Shown one piece after another: positions 8,522 to 17,912 of a DNA stretch of 64,000 nt (its first letter is position 1; the number at the start of each line of letters is the position of its first letter). The translations under genes were made by a program, and so were the position numbers. Where the stretch lies: the NCBI RefSeq assembly GCF_048282545.1, contig NZ_CP182485.1:806001-870000 (forward strand), given 5' to 3'. The stretch is from Opacimonas immobilis (GTDB taxonomy: Bacteria; Pseudomonadota; Gammaproteobacteria; Enterobacterales; Alteromonadaceae). The notes beneath the pieces are model-generated. The model worked only from the letters and a program-made list of their open reading frames with translations. It did not search any database and was not told where the DNA came from.

Positions 8522-9736
8522 ATGGACACAGTCAATAGTGCCGTTGAGACCTTGCTTCTCAGTGCAAATACTTTATTTATTCTACTAGGTGCCATCATGG
8601 TGTTTGCCATGCATGCAGGCTTTGCATTTTTAGAAGTTGGTACCGTACGTCATAAAAACCAAGTCAATGCGTTGATCAAAATCATGACTGATTTTGGTAT
8701 CTCGTGCTTATGCTACTTTTTCATAGGCTATTTTATCGCTTATGACACGACTTTTTTTGCTAGCGCAGCGAGTTTGAGTGAAAACTCAGGCTATGATTTG
8801 GTGAAGTTCTTCTTTTTGATGACCTTCGCAGCAGCCATTCCTGCGATTGTATCGGGTGGTATTGCCGAACGCGCTAAATTTTACCCATTTTTAATTGCTT
8901 CTGGTTTAACCGTCGCTTTTGTATATCCGTTTTTTGAAGGCATTATTTGGAACGGTAATTATGGCTTCCAAACGTGGTTAGAAAGTTCTTTTGGCGCAGG
9001 CTTCCACGATTTTGCAGGCTCTGTTGTGGTGCATGGTATGGGTGGCTGGTTAGCTTTGGTGGCCGTTATTATGCTGGGTATGCGCAATGGTCGCATGAAG
9101 GGCGGTAAAGTCACTGCGTTTGCACCTTCTAATATTCCGTTTTTAGCTTTAGGCGCATGGATTTTGTGCATAGGTTGGTTTGGTTTTAATGTCATGTCGG
9201 CGCAAACTCTTGATGGGATAAGCGGTTTGGTTGCGGTTAATTCATTAATGGCGATGGTGGGCGGCATTTTAACTGCACTGTGGTTCGGTAAAAACGACCC
9301 AGGTTTTATTCATAATGGACCATTAGCAGGCTTAGTTGCTGTGTGTGCGGGTTCTGATGTGATGCATCCGATGGGCTCATTGGTTGTAGGTGGTGTAGCA
9401 GGTGCGATTTTTGTCTTGTCATTCACTTGGATGCAAAACAAAACCAAGATTGACGATGTGCTTGGTGTCTGGCCTCTACACGGTATCTGTGGCGTATGGG
9501 GCGGCCTCGCCTGTGGTATTTTTGGCTTGGAAAGCTTTGGCGGTTTAGGTGGCGTATCCTTTATGTCACAACTTATCGGTTCACTTGCTGGAGTGTCTAT
9601 AGCTTTAATCGGCGGTGCATTGGTCTATGGTGGTGTTCGAGCGGTATCTGGACTACGCTTGAGTGAAGATGAAGAATACAAAGGTGCTGACTTAAGTATT
9701 CACCGTATTGGCGCAACCAACCAAGAAGAATTTTAA
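8522..9736 (+). CDS. amtB: Ammonium transporter (Amt family)
   Basis: A 404-residue inner-membrane ammonium channel with about eleven membrane segments. The twin conducting histidines are seen in VVVHGMGGWLA and VWPLHGICGVWGG. The N-terminal region GFAFLEVGTVRHKNQVNAL is the Amt signature. No PII gene (glnK) adjoins it, unlike many amtB loci. The ribosome-binding site is AGGA, nine bases before the ATG. A long-loop terminator follows. Confidence 0.95.
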   Translation: MDTVNSAVETLLLSANTLFILLGAIMVFAMHAGFAFLEVGTVRHKNQVNALIKIMTDFGISCLCYFFIGYFIAYDTTFFASAASLSENSGYDLVKFFFLMTFAAAIPAIVSGGIAERAKFYPFLIASGLTVAFVYPFFEGIIWNGNYGFQTWLESSFGAGFHDFAGSVVVHGMGGWLALVAVIMLGMRNGRMKGGKVTAFAPSNIPFLALGAWILCIGWFGFNVMSAQTLDGISGLVAVNSLMAMVGGILTALWFGKNDPGFIHNGPLAGLVAVCAGSDVMHPMGSLVVGGVAGAIFVLSFTWMQNKTKIDDVLGVWPLHGICGVWGGLACGIFGLESFGGLGGVSFMSQLIGSLAGVSIALIGGALVYGGVRAVSGLRLSEDEEYKGADLSIHRIGATNQEEF

Positions 9737-9763
9737 TTTCCTCTGAAATTATTTAAATTAAGT

Positions 9764-9823
9764 AAGGCTGTATTGTTGGCATTGATCTCGTCTTGAGCTT
9801 CACTTCGACCAAAATACAGCCTT
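9764..9823 (+). terminator. Probable terminator after amtB
   Basis: AAGGCTGTATT at 9764 pairs with AATACAGCCTT at 9813, followed by a T-run. The loop of about 38 bases is long for an intrinsic terminator, but the stem is perfect over eleven pairs. It lies between amtB and a convergent gene. Confidence 0.65.
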
Positions 9824-9880
9824 TTTCCTGCCCCTTTAGTCTTACAAATCTGATATGTATTTATTTATACTTCCCACAAA

Positions 9881-11077
9881 TCAGCAGTCCATTCCCGCCA
9901 CATAGCCACTCGACCACGCCCATTGGAAGTTATATCCCCCGAGCCAGCCGGTCACATCCAGCACTTCACCGATAAAATACAGCCCCTTATGCTCTTTCGA
10001 CTCCATGGTCTTTGATGAGAAATGATCGGTATTGACCCCGCCAATGGTGACTTCAGCGGTGCGATAACCTTCAGTACCATTTGGTTTTAGCTGCCAGCCA
10101 TGAAGCTTTTGCGCCACCTCAACAAGTTGTTTACCCTGATATTGTTTCATTGGTTTATTATCAATACCCAAATAGGGCAGTAGGGTATTGGCAAGGCGTT
10201 TGGCATAAAAAGGTCCCAAAACAGTAGATAGCTGAGCATTGGGTTGGGATGTTTGAGCTTCAGTTAATACGGTGTGCAAATCAGCATTGGGAGCCAAATC
10301 GACTGTCACCGTTTGTCCGGCTTCCCAATAAGAAGATATTTGCAGTATCGCAGGGCCCGATAAACCGCGATGGGTGAACAAGATATTTTCGTTAAACAGG
10401 GCATTATTGCATTCAGTTGAGGCATTAACGCTGATCCCGCTGAGCATGCTTAAAACCTCTTTATCTTCAGGTTGCAAGGTAAAGGGCACTAAAGCTGCCC
10501 GAGTTGGCACCATGCTCATGCCAAACTGTTCGGCGATTTGATAGCCAAAGGGAGATGCGCCTAGCTTGGGCATTGAGAGGCCGCCGGTTGCAATCACCAA
10601 AGATTCGCATTGATATTCGCCCTGATTGGTTTTGATTTGATAACCTGTATCTAGCTTATTTATTGCTAGGATCTCGGTTTGGGTCTGAATGGTTACGTTC
10701 CCTAACGCACATTCATCCAATAACAGTTTAACGATGTCTTTTGCAGAGTCATCACAAAACAGTTGGCCAAGGGTTTTTTCGTGATAAGGGATCTGATAGC
10801 GATTGATCAAATCGATAAAATCCCATTGAGTATATTGCTTGAGCGCGGATTTGCAAAAGTGCTGATTTTGTGACAAAAACTGCTCATGTGATGCGTACAT
10901 GTTGGTAAAGTTACAACGTCCGCCACCAGACATCAGGATCTTGCGTCCGACTTTTTTGGCGTGATCTAATACCAATACATCACGTCCTCGTTGGCCTGCG
11001 GTCGCGGCACAAAATAAGCCTGCCGCTCCGGCACCGATAACGATCACATCAATTTGTTTAACTTGGGTATCAGACAT
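9881..11077 (-). CDS. HI0933/YhiN-family flavoprotein (NAD(P)/FAD-dependent oxidoreductase)
   Basis: A 398-residue Rossmann-fold FAD protein. The dinucleotide motif is VIVIGAGAAGLFCAATA near the N-terminus, followed by the family signature GRKILMSGGGRCNFTN. The C-terminal FAD-contact segment is GEVLDVTGWLGGYNFQWAWS. The family's physiological substrate is poorly defined. The ATG follows directly on a run of T's from a hairpin downstream of arcA, leaving no evident Shine-Dalgarno sequence. Confidence 0.9.
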   Translation of the reverse strand: MSDTQVKQIDVIVIGAGAAGLFCAATAGQRGRDVLVLDHAKKVGRKILMSGGGRCNFTNMYASHEQFLSQNQHFCKSALKQYTQWDFIDLINRYQIPYHEKTLGQLFCDDSAKDIVKLLLDECALGNVTIQTQTEILAINKLDTGYQIKTNQGEYQCESLVIATGGLSMPKLGASPFGYQIAEQFGMSMVPTRAALVPFTLQPEDKEVLSMLSGISVNASTECNNALFNENILFTHRGLSGPAILQISSYWEAGQTVTVDLAPNADLHTVLTEAQTSQPNAQLSTVLGPFYAKRLANTLLPYLGIDNKPMKQYQGKQLVEVAQKLHGWQLKPNGTEGYRTAEVTIGGVNTDHFSSKTMESKEHKGLYFIGEVLDVTGWLGGYNFQWAWSSGYVAGMDC

Positions 11078-11104
11078 AAAAAAAGCCAGTTTTAAAACTA
11101 GCTT
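11078..11104 (-). terminator. Terminator-like hairpin behind arcA, abutting the next start codon
   Basis: Read on the minus strand, AAGCTAGTTTT pairs with AAAACTGGCTT (one mismatch) and is followed by a T-run that runs straight into the ATG of the flavoprotein gene. It probably ends arcA transcription and may insulate or dampen the downstream gene. Confidence 0.6.
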
Positions 11105-11148
11105 AATTTTATCATTGATTGGCTTTGTCGCGAAATCAATGTATTCAA

Positions 11149-11856
11149 TTAGGCGTCAACACTGCCACAGAAACGATAACCTTCGCCGTGAATGGTGACG
11201 ATGAGCTCGATCTCACCCGGCTCTGATTCAAAGTGCTTACGAATACGACGAATGGTTACGTCAACTGTGCGGTCATTTGGGCGTAATTCGCGACCGGTCA
11301 TTTCCATAATGAGTTGCTCACGAGTCAAAATCTTGCCCGGGTTAGATAAGAATAAGTGCAAGGCACGAAATTCACTGCGTGGCAAACGGAACTCATTCCC
11401 AGCTGGAGAAACTAAGCAACGACTATCACCATCCAATGTCCAGCCGTTGAATTTAACCTTGCTTGGCAAATCGTCGTCGTCACTGGTATTTGTGGTACGA
11501 GAGAGTAAGTTGCGAGCACGAATGGTTAATTCACGAGGATTAAATGGCTTAGTCAGATAATCATCAGCGCCAATCTCAAGACCTAGGATGCGGTCGACAT
11601 CATTGTCACGGCCAGTTAAGAAGATAAGGCCAACATTTTTGCGGTCACGCACTTCACGGGCTAGGATCAAACCGTTCTTACCCGGAAGGTTGATGTCCAT
11701 GATCACAAGATTAATGTTGTTATTGGCGAAAAAGTCATGCATTTGCTCACCGTCTTCTGCTTCATAGACGTTGTAACCTTCAGCTTCAAAGAGGCTTTTT
11801 AACGTAGTGCGTGTCACTACCTCGTCTTCAACAATTAAGATATTAGGCGTTTGCAT
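11149..11856 (-). CDS. arcA: Two-component response regulator ArcA
   Basis: A 235-residue OmpR-family regulator. The receiver domain has the acidic pair in LIVEDEVVTR, the phospho-acceptor Asp in VIMDINLPGKNG, and the conserved Thr and Lys in FLTGRD and LTKPFNPREL. The C-terminal winged helix has LTREQLIMEMTGRELRPNDRTVDVTIRRIRKH (read in two parts). The whole is ArcA-like, the regulator of aerobic/anaerobic metabolism; no arcB is in this window. It is separated from glgA, on the same strand, by 105 bases. Confidence 0.93.
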   Translation of the reverse strand: MQTPNILIVEDEVVTRTTLKSLFEAEGYNVYEAEDGEQMHDFFANNNINLVIMDINLPGKNGLILAREVRDRKNVGLIFLTGRDNDVDRILGLEIGADDYLTKPFNPRELTIRARNLLSRTTNTSDDDDLPSKVKFNGWTLDGDSRCLVSPAGNEFRLPRSEFRALHLFLSNPGKILTREQLIMEMTGRELRPNDRTVDVTIRRIRKHFESEPGEIELIVTIHGEGYRFCGSVDA

Positions 11857-11961
11857 GTAAGTGTCTCTTAAAAAAATGTTATAGATTATAGTAATATTCG
11901 TTATATTAGCTTAAAAAAAAGTAAAAAAACATACCTTTAGTTTGATTAAAACCAAAGTCGA

Positions 11962-13401
11962 TTATTCTGTTAACATTTGCTTAAACAGTAATTCATATTG
12001 CTGGGCTGAGGCATCCCAAGTAAAGCGCACACGCATGGCTCGTTGCTGAATGGCACTGTATTCTTCTGGTGCTTCACGATATAGAAGCAAAGCACGTCTG
12101 ATCGTGTGCAGCAAGTCCTGCGGTTCAGGGGCAGCAAAACTCAACCCCGTTGCTTCATGCCGTTGTTGGTCTAAGCCTATGACCGTGTCTTTTAGCCCGC
12201 CGACGGCTCTAACAATTGGCAAGGTGCCATACGCAAGTGAATACATTTGATTTAACCCACATGGCTCAAATTCCGATGGCATCAAGAAAAAGTCAGCCCC
12301 AGCTTCGACTAAATGAGCTAATTCGTGGGAAAAACCTTCGAAAAACGCAAATTTGGTTGGATGCACCGCATGAAAATCTGCGAGCTGTTTGCATACGTAG
12401 GGATCGCCTGTACCGACGATGACAAGTTGCATTTTGTGCTGCATTAATTGACTCAGAATCGGCATCAAATAATCGAAACCTTTTTGTTTCGTTAAGCGAC
12501 ACACCATGCCAAACATAGGGACGTTTGGATCTAAAGGTAGGTCAAACGCTTCCTGTAATGATTTTTTACACTGAGTTTTACCAGATAAATCATCGGCAGA
12601 ATAATGCGCTGGAAGCGTTGGGTCGGTTTGCGGGTCCCATTGCGTATAATCACAGCCATTAAGAATTCCTTTGAGATCCATCGCACGATTTTGCAACTGC
12701 AACGCCAAACCATGACTGCCCAAATGAGTCAGTAATTCTTGAGCATAGGTTGGAGAGACTGCGGTGATTTTGTCAGCGTAAATGATCCCCAGTTTGAGCA
12801 TATTAATAACGTCGTGGTCATGTGCATGCAATTGGTGGCCAAAAGGGGCTAGATGGGGGATTTGGTCATAACCAAACACTCCCTGAAAGGCTGCATTGTG
12901 AATGGAGATCACGGATTTAGTGTGCGCAAACACTGATGGAATACTTGCCGCGTGACATCCGGCGTTGTGTTGTTGCAAAAAAAACGGGGTCAAACCAGTA
13001 TGCCAATCGTGGCAAGATAACACATCGGGATAAAATTCAATGGCTTGTAGAACGTCCAAAACCGCTTGTGAGAAAAACGCAAAACGACTGCCATTATCGG
13101 CAAAAGCCTGATTGTTTTGCGCATACAAATCATCTCGGTCAAAATAGTCATGGCCCACTAAATATACCGGAACATCTTCTAATGCCGTAGTGTACAGGTC
13201 ACACTGTGAGTGCTCATGGACATGAGTCGTGATGGTTTGCGGTGCGTTAAGCCCTGCGATGACCTTGCGATAACCAGGCATGATAATGCGCACATCATGC
13301 CCCAATGCTTTTAACGCAAGTGGCAGAGCCTTGCCCACATCTGCTAAACCACCGGTTTTAATGATGTCTTCTACTTCTGATACAACAAATGCGATTTTCA
13401 T
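11962..13401 (-). CDS. glgA: Glycogen synthase
   Basis: A GT5 glycosyltransferase that elongates glycogen from ADP-glucose; 479 residues, the normal length. The N-terminal ADP-glucose site KTGGLADVGKALPLAL is present, as is the C-terminal segment FEPCGLNQMYSLAYGTLPIVRAVGGL (read in two parts) with the catalytic Glu. The other glg genes (glgC, glgB, glgP) are not in this window, so the gene stands alone. Confidence 0.95.
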   Translation of the reverse strand: MKIAFVVSEVEDIIKTGGLADVGKALPLALKALGHDVRIIMPGYRKVIAGLNAPQTITTHVHEHSQCDLYTTALEDVPVYLVGHDYFDRDDLYAQNNQAFADNGSRFAFFSQAVLDVLQAIEFYPDVLSCHDWHTGLTPFFLQQHNAGCHAASIPSVFAHTKSVISIHNAAFQGVFGYDQIPHLAPFGHQLHAHDHDVINMLKLGIIYADKITAVSPTYAQELLTHLGSHGLALQLQNRAMDLKGILNGCDYTQWDPQTDPTLPAHYSADDLSGKTQCKKSLQEAFDLPLDPNVPMFGMVCRLTKQKGFDYLMPILSQLMQHKMQLVIVGTGDPYVCKQLADFHAVHPTKFAFFEGFSHELAHLVEAGADFFLMPSEFEPCGLNQMYSLAYGTLPIVRAVGGLKDTVIGLDQQRHEATGLSFAAPEPQDLLHTIRRALLLYREAPEEYSAIQQRAMRVRFTWDASAQQYELLFKQMLTE

Positions 13402-13428
13402 AATGTACCTTAAAGGGTTCCATTTCCA

Positions 13429-14442
13429 TTACCGCTTTATACTAGCATAAACTGAGAATTTATTGTTTTGTGCAATCGTTTGCACATTGCCAAAACATGC
13501 TTCAAGTATGTCTGGATAGGGCAAGAAACGATTGGCAACAATTCGTAACTCGCCACCTTTTGCTAGGTGTTGCTGACTTTGTTCGATGAACTTATCGGCA
13601 ATGCCGTAATCGGTTTTAACCCCTGTGTGGAAGGGTGGATTAGAAATAATGTGTTGAAACTGTCCTTCGACTTTGGCAAGACCATTGCTAGCGATAACCT
13701 GAGCCTGAATATTATTGAGTTGTAGAGTCCGTTGCGCCGTCTCGATCGCAATAGCGCTATTGTCGCATAGTGTCATTGTCGCATTAGGCATGGTTTGCTT
13801 GATATAGGTGCCGATTACGCCTGCACCGCAGGCAAAATCTAATATTTTCCCTGACATTTTGTTAGGTAAGTTGCGCAACAAAAACTCAGACCCTTCATCA
13901 ATACGAGCTTGACTGAATACGCCGGGCAAACCCGCAACACGCCACGAGTGGTCCCCTAATGTGTAGGTTTGAACGCTGAGATAATCTTGCATGGCAAATG
14001 GTGAGATGTCGTCTTTGACTACGCCAACTAGTAAAGCACAATGCTTGGCTGAGTCTACTTTATTGACACTGGAACAAAACGGCGCAAGCACTTTATCCGC
14101 ACTTTTGATACCTTCCTTGTTATGTCCAACCAAGGCAATGTGTTGGCCTGATGCTAACAAAGAGGCGACTTTGTGAAGGATACATTGCAGTTGGATTTTG
14201 TTTTTTGGCATATAGACAATAGCACCAGTGAGCTCTGCAAAAGTGGCTTCAGGTTCTGGATAGGCGCCAAATATTTCGTTTTCTACACCTTGCTTATGAT
14301 GATCTATAGTCTGTTGCCAGCTGACGTATTCAGTTGGAAACTCGCTTAAAATAGCTCGCTCTGGCGCGTTGACAAGTAACCATTTACCATGAGTAAACAG
14401 TTCAGCGTTGCGCACAATAACTTGGCTTTGTGGTGCTAGCAT
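13429..14442 (-). CDS. rsmC: 16S rRNA (guanine-1207-N2)-methyltransferase RsmC
   Basis: A 337-residue protein with the RsmC two-domain layout: a degenerate N-terminal methyltransferase-like domain and a C-terminal catalytic domain with the SAM motif LDFACGAGVIGTYI and the amino-methylase motif NPPF (IISNPPFHTG). Its start codon directly follows the trmB stop, so the two genes are translationally linked. Confidence 0.9.
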   Translation of the reverse strand: MLAPQSQVIVRNAELFTHGKWLLVNAPERAILSEFPTEYVSWQQTIDHHKQGVENEIFGAYPEPEATFAELTGAIVYMPKNKIQLQCILHKVASLLASGQHIALVGHNKEGIKSADKVLAPFCSSVNKVDSAKHCALLVGVVKDDISPFAMQDYLSVQTYTLGDHSWRVAGLPGVFSQARIDEGSEFLLRNLPNKMSGKILDFACGAGVIGTYIKQTMPNATMTLCDNSAIAIETAQRTLQLNNIQAQVIASNGLAKVEGQFQHIISNPPFHTGVKTDYGIADKFIEQSQQHLAKGGELRIVANRFLPYPDILEACFGNVQTIAQNNKFSVYASIKR

Positions 14443-15159
14443 TTAAATTGCCTCAAACACCAAATCCCACACCCCATGACCAAGCTTTTGGCCACGGACT
14501 TCAAATTTAGTGGTGGGTCGGTAATCCGGTCGCTCAACATATGTGCTCGTCGGACTGGTATTGCGATAGTTGGTTTGCGCTTGCATCACTTCAAGCATGT
14601 GCTCAGCGTAAGGCTCCCAATCCGTTGCCATGTGTAAGGTGCCACCTTTGGCTAGTCGAGCATGGACATTTTGTGCAAATTCGGTTTGAACAATGCGGCG
14701 TTTGTGATGGCGTTTTTTGTGCCATGGATCCGGAAAATACAACTGTAATCTGTGCAAGGAATGTTCAGGAATGCATTTTGCTAATATTTCAATAGCGTCA
14801 TGCTCGAACACTCTGAGGTTAGTTAGTCCCAACTCACCGGCATCCATCAAGCAAGCTCCTACACCAGGGCGATGTACTTCAATGCCGATGAAGTTCAGTT
14901 CGGGGGCGTTTTTCGCCATCTCTACCAATGACTTACCCATTCCGAAACCAATTTCGACCACGACAGGATTATCGTTACCAAAGACGGATTTAAAATCCAG
15001 CATACCCATTGTGACGTCTAAACCCATGGTTGGCCAGAACTCTTTTAAAGCCGCACCTTGGCCCTTGGTTAAACGTCCTTCGCGTTTGACGAAGCTCTTG
15101 ACTTCGCTGATGTAGACACCGGCTGCTTCGGCTTCTTCGCGTGTTTGAAAACGACCCAT
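14443..15159 (-). CDS. trmB: tRNA (guanine-N7-)-methyltransferase TrmB
   Basis: Makes m7G46 in tRNA; 238 residues. The SAM motif is VVEIGFGMGKSLVEMA, and the family catalytic segment is LQLYFPDPWHKKRHHKRRI, followed by GGTLHMATDWEPYAEHML. It is divergent from mutY, an arrangement like the trmB-mutY-yggX neighbourhood of E. coli. Confidence 0.95.
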   Translation of the reverse strand: MGRFQTREEAEAAGVYISEVKSFVKREGRLTKGQGAALKEFWPTMGLDVTMGMLDFKSVFGNDNPVVVEIGFGMGKSLVEMAKNAPELNFIGIEVHRPGVGACLMDAGELGLTNLRVFEHDAIEILAKCIPEHSLHRLQLYFPDPWHKKRHHKRRIVQTEFAQNVHARLAKGGTLHMATDWEPYAEHMLEVMQAQTNYRNTSPTSTYVERPDYRPTTKFEVRGQKLGHGVWDLVFEAI

Positions 15160-15244
15160 TGAATATCTCTTGTGTGCTTTTTGCGGAATATATGCGTATT
15201 ATCCTGCTTAGAGCAACGAATGTAAAATAATAAGAGGTGAGGCG

Positions 15245-16315
15245 TTGGCCTTTGACTTTGCCCAAACCGTGTTAGCTTGGTATGACAAACACGGACGAAA
15301 AACCCTGCCATGGCAGCAACACATCACCCCCTATCGGGTGTGGATCAGTGAAATCATGCTGCAGCAAACCCAAGTGACCACAGTCATTCCGTATTACGAG
15401 CGCTTTATGCAGTCTTTCCCCGATGTTGTAGCTTTGGCCAATGCATCGCAAGAGGATGTACTGCATCATTGGACTGGATTGGGGTATTACGCAAGGGCGC
15501 GTAATTTACACAAGGCTGCGCAGATGGTGCGTGACCAGCACAATGGTGAGTTCCCTGAGTCGTTTGCTGAGGTGTTGGCGTTACCGGGGATTGGGCGATC
15601 CACAGCTGGTGCGATATTGGCGATCAGCATGGGCCAGCGTCATGCGATTTTGGATGGTAATGTCAAACGGGTATTAGCACGCTTTTTTGCGGTGGATGGC
15701 TGGCCAGGATTAAGAGCGGTCGAAGAGCAGTTATGGGGATTTGCAGAATCGCTAACGCCAAATGAGCGCTTGCCCGCTTACACACAAGTGATGATGGATT
15801 TGGGGGCGACGGTCTGCACTCGTTCCAAACCACGCTGTGATCGTTGTCCAATACAGGATCATTGCTTGGCTTATGCCCAAGGTCGCATGACTGAGTTACC
15901 AGCGCGTAAACCGAAAAAAGACAAACCCGAAAAATACACTCATGTATTTGTACCGGTACACAAAGGCCGGGTCTTGATGCACAAGCGACCTGAATCTGGT
16001 ATTTGGGGAGGACTGTGGTGGTTTGATTCACCTGATGGATTTACTGAGAAGCGTTTAGCGCAGCCCCAATGTAGTGATTACTTGTCACGCGAGGGACTGA
16101 AAGCACAAACGAGTGAATTATTGCCGAGCATACGCCATACGTTTAGTCATTTTCATCTAAACATTCAGCCTATATTGGTGCATGTATCGAGTATTATTGA
16201 AGTCGCCGAACCCGATTCGGGCAAAATATGGGTGGATTGGCATGAGCCTGAGCAAATTGGCCTTTGTGCGCCGGCAGTGACTATATTAGAATACTTAAGG
16301 ACACATTTTTCATAG
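15245..16315 (+). CDS. mutY: Adenine DNA glycosylase MutY
   Basis: Removes adenine mispaired with 8-oxoguanine. The start is TTG at 15245, preceded by AAGAGGTG. Visible are the N-terminal LPWQQHITPYRVWISEIMLQQTQV (read in two parts), the helix-hairpin-helix LPGIGRSTAGAIL with catalytic Asp in AILDGNVKRVLARFF, and the 4Fe-4S cluster cysteines in CTRSKPRCDRCPIQDHC. The C-terminal ~130 residues form the Nudix-like 8-oxoG recognition domain. It is followed by yggX 34 bases on. Confidence 0.96.
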   Translation: MAFDFAQTVLAWYDKHGRKTLPWQQHITPYRVWISEIMLQQTQVTTVIPYYERFMQSFPDVVALANASQEDVLHHWTGLGYYARARNLHKAAQMVRDQHNGEFPESFAEVLALPGIGRSTAGAILAISMGQRHAILDGNVKRVLARFFAVDGWPGLRAVEEQLWGFAESLTPNERLPAYTQVMMDLGATVCTRSKPRCDRCPIQDHCLAYAQGRMTELPARKPKKDKPEKYTHVFVPVHKGRVLMHKRPESGIWGGLWWFDSPDGFTEKRLAQPQCSDYLSREGLKAQTSELLPSIRHTFSHFHLNIQPILVHVSSIIEVAEPDSGKIWVDWHEPEQIGLCAPAVTILEYLRTHFS

Positions 16316-16349
16316 TCAGTAGATGACAGTACAAAGTTAAGGACTAGAT

Positions 16350-16622
16350 ATGACTCGCATGGTGCAGTGTGCACGCTTGGGCGTAGAGGCGCCGGGATTG
16401 GATTTTCAACTTTATCCTGGTGAGATCGGTAAACGTATTTTTGACACGATTTCAAAAGAAGCGTTTGCTGAATGGCAAAAAAAACAAACTATGCTCATCA
16501 ATGAGCACAAGTTAAACATGATGGAGCCTGAGGCGCGTAAATTCCTTGAAGAGCAAATGGTTGGTTATTTGTTTGAAGGCAAAGAGCCAGATATTGAAGG
16601 GTATACACCGCCAAGTAAGTAA
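16350..16622 (+). CDS. yggX: Probable Fe(2+)-trafficking protein YggX
   Basis: A 90-residue protein with the family hallmark start TRMVQCARLGVEAPGLDF including the conserved Cys, and EGYTPPSK at the end. YggX is tied to iron-sulfur cluster protection under oxidative stress. Its place behind mutY, itself an Fe-S enzyme, is conserved in gammaproteobacteria and suggests one transcript. Confidence 0.94.
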   Translation: MTRMVQCARLGVEAPGLDFQLYPGEIGKRIFDTISKEAFAEWQKKQTMLINEHKLNMMEPEARKFLEEQMVGYLFEGKEPDIEGYTPPSK

Positions 16623-16701
16623 ATATTTAGATGTCTTGAGCATTAAGTTTGTTCTTTTTGCTCACTTCATCAGCAAATGACAAATAAATGGATAAAAAAG
16701 G

Positions 16702-16730
16702 TTGACTTGCACCGTAAAAAGCCTTTTAAT
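16702..16730 (+). promoter_or_regulatory. Probable sigma-70 promoter of tRNA-Phe
   Basis: TTGACT at 16702 and TTTAAT at 16725 are separated by 17 bases. The following discriminator is GC-rich (ACGCACCCTC), as in stringently controlled stable-RNA promoters. The tRNA begins about 49 bases after the -10 box. Confidence 0.65.
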
Positions 16731-16778
16731 ACGCACCCTCGAAACGCAAGTTTCAGCACAACGCTTACAGCATTTTGT

Positions 16779-16854
16779 GCCTCGATAGCTCAGTTGGTAG
16801 AGCAGCGGATTGAAAATCCGCGTGTCCCTGGTTCGATCCCGGGTCGAGGCACCA
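16779..16854 (+). tRNA. tRNA-Phe (GAA)
   Basis: A 76-base cloverleaf: acceptor stem GCCTCGA pairing with TCGAGGC, D-arm with AGCTCAGTTGGTAGAGC, anticodon loop TTGAAAA with GAA at 16812-16814, T-loop GGTTCGATCCC, and an encoded ACCA end. Its 3' end is duplicated at 26789-26809, marking it as the integration target of element 1. Confidence 0.98.
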
Positions 16855-16856
16855 TT
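16836..16856 (+). repeat. attL of element 1 (tRNA-Phe 3' end)
   Basis: The 21-base sequence ending TCCCGGGTCGAGGCACCATT is identical to 26789-26809. It covers the T-arm, acceptor stem and CCA end of tRNA-Phe, a standard target for tyrosine integrases. The tRNA stays intact after integration. Confidence 0.9.
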
Positions 16857-16930
16857 TTCTTTCTCGAGCCACTCAAAACATCAGTAAAATCAACAGTCTC
16901 ACGCCTACTAAGTTTTTAGGTTACTGTACT

Positions 16931-16972
16931 TTTGTACCAAAATACAACCTTTTTGTACCAGATTTTGTACCA
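16931..16972 (+). repeat. TTTGTACCA repeats at the left end of element 1 (probable integrase arm sites)
   Basis: TTTGTACCA occurs at 16931, 16952 and 16964; the last two are 12 bases apart and end in CACAT. The same 12-base-spaced pair recurs at 26710-26733 beside the right end, with only two mismatches over 24 bases. The position inside both ends of the element suggests integrase or excisionase arm-type binding sites. Confidence 0.6.
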
Positions 16973-16985
16973 CATAAATTACTTG

Positions 16986-17119
16986 CAGGGGGCGGGGAGG
17001 GGTAACAGTCATTATACCAGTAATTGGTGCTTCATAAATTTACTAGAAGGTAATTTAAGAAAAAGGCTCATAGACAACAATAAAGACATCTTGTAATCTG
17101 GAATCGGATTGGAGAGTTT
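16986..17119 (+). repeat. Conserved left-end block of the element family (copy 1)
   Basis: It starts with a G-rich string, AGGGGGCGGGGAGGGGTAAC at 16987-17006, then has segments such as GAAGGTAATTTA and ATAGACA, and runs to the start of the lipoprotein gene. A diverged copy at 26927-27058 lies at the same distance before another short gene with a signal-peptide-like start. It may be the promoter region of the first gene or part of the excision or replication site. Confidence 0.7.
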
Positions 17120-17122
17120 TAC

Positions 17123-17773
17123 ATGAAAAACACAAAGCTAATTTTAGTACTATCTGTTTGTTTATTCACGGTCGGATGCTCATCGACAATCAAACGAGTG
17201 CAAAACAACATCCAACACAAGAAAAACCTAGAAAACATTGTACAAAGATTTACTTATAAGTATGAAGGCCAATGCCGTAAAGAAGCCTATCAGTATTACC
17301 CTGTTGCAATGGTTACGACAACACAAACAAAAAATAAGCCTACAAACTATTACAAGTCTCCGAAAACAGCTACTTGTACATCGATGGGTAATCAAGTGAC
17401 GTGTAGAGATACTACAATAGATTTATCACCAATGGTTGATGCTTATGGTGGATATGGCAAAACCACAACTAGCACATATGATGCAAATGCAAGTGGTAGG
17501 AATGGATATGTTAAGTCATGTGTACAAGATGCCTTGAAACAGGATGATAGCTTTATTAGCGCTGTACGTTATGAGAAAAATAGGCATAGTAAGGCACAAA
17601 ATAAGGTTAATAACTCGCAGACATACAAACGTTCTATAACAAACAACGGTGAGTTGAAGTTAAGTCATGCGTCCTACGCAACTGGCAGGCTAGTTTGTTA
17701 TTATGGCGAATATCAAGAAGAGTATGTACCAGAGCGTCCAACCTGTCCGAAAACAATGCGGTTTAAGCCATAG
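17123..17773 (+). CDS. Predicted lipoprotein of unknown function
   Basis: 216 residues, with signal peptide MKNTKLILVLSVCLFTVGC and lipobox FTVGC, so it should be lipidated at Cys19 and anchored in the envelope. The mature part is polar and tyrosine-rich and carries several Cys residues. I do not recognise a family. It is the first gene inside element 1, behind the conserved left-end block, in the position where element 2 also has a secreted-protein start. Confidence 0.75.
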   Translation: MKNTKLILVLSVCLFTVGCSSTIKRVQNNIQHKKNLENIVQRFTYKYEGQCRKEAYQYYPVAMVTTTQTKNKPTNYYKSPKTATCTSMGNQVTCRDTTIDLSPMVDAYGGYGKTTTSTYDANASGRNGYVKSCVQDALKQDDSFISAVRYEKNRHSKAQNKVNNSQTYKRSITNNGELKLSHASYATGRLVCYYGEYQEEYVPERPTCPKTMRFKP

Positions 17774-17912
17774 ATGCGTAAAAATTCAATAAAAAGGTCA
17801 GGCTAATGGCTTTAAAATCCAATAAAATCAAATGCTTATGCGATTTCTAATAATGTAAAAGCAGGATATGCAGCCTAACTGGCACACACACCTGCTTTAT
17901 CTGCAGTGACTA

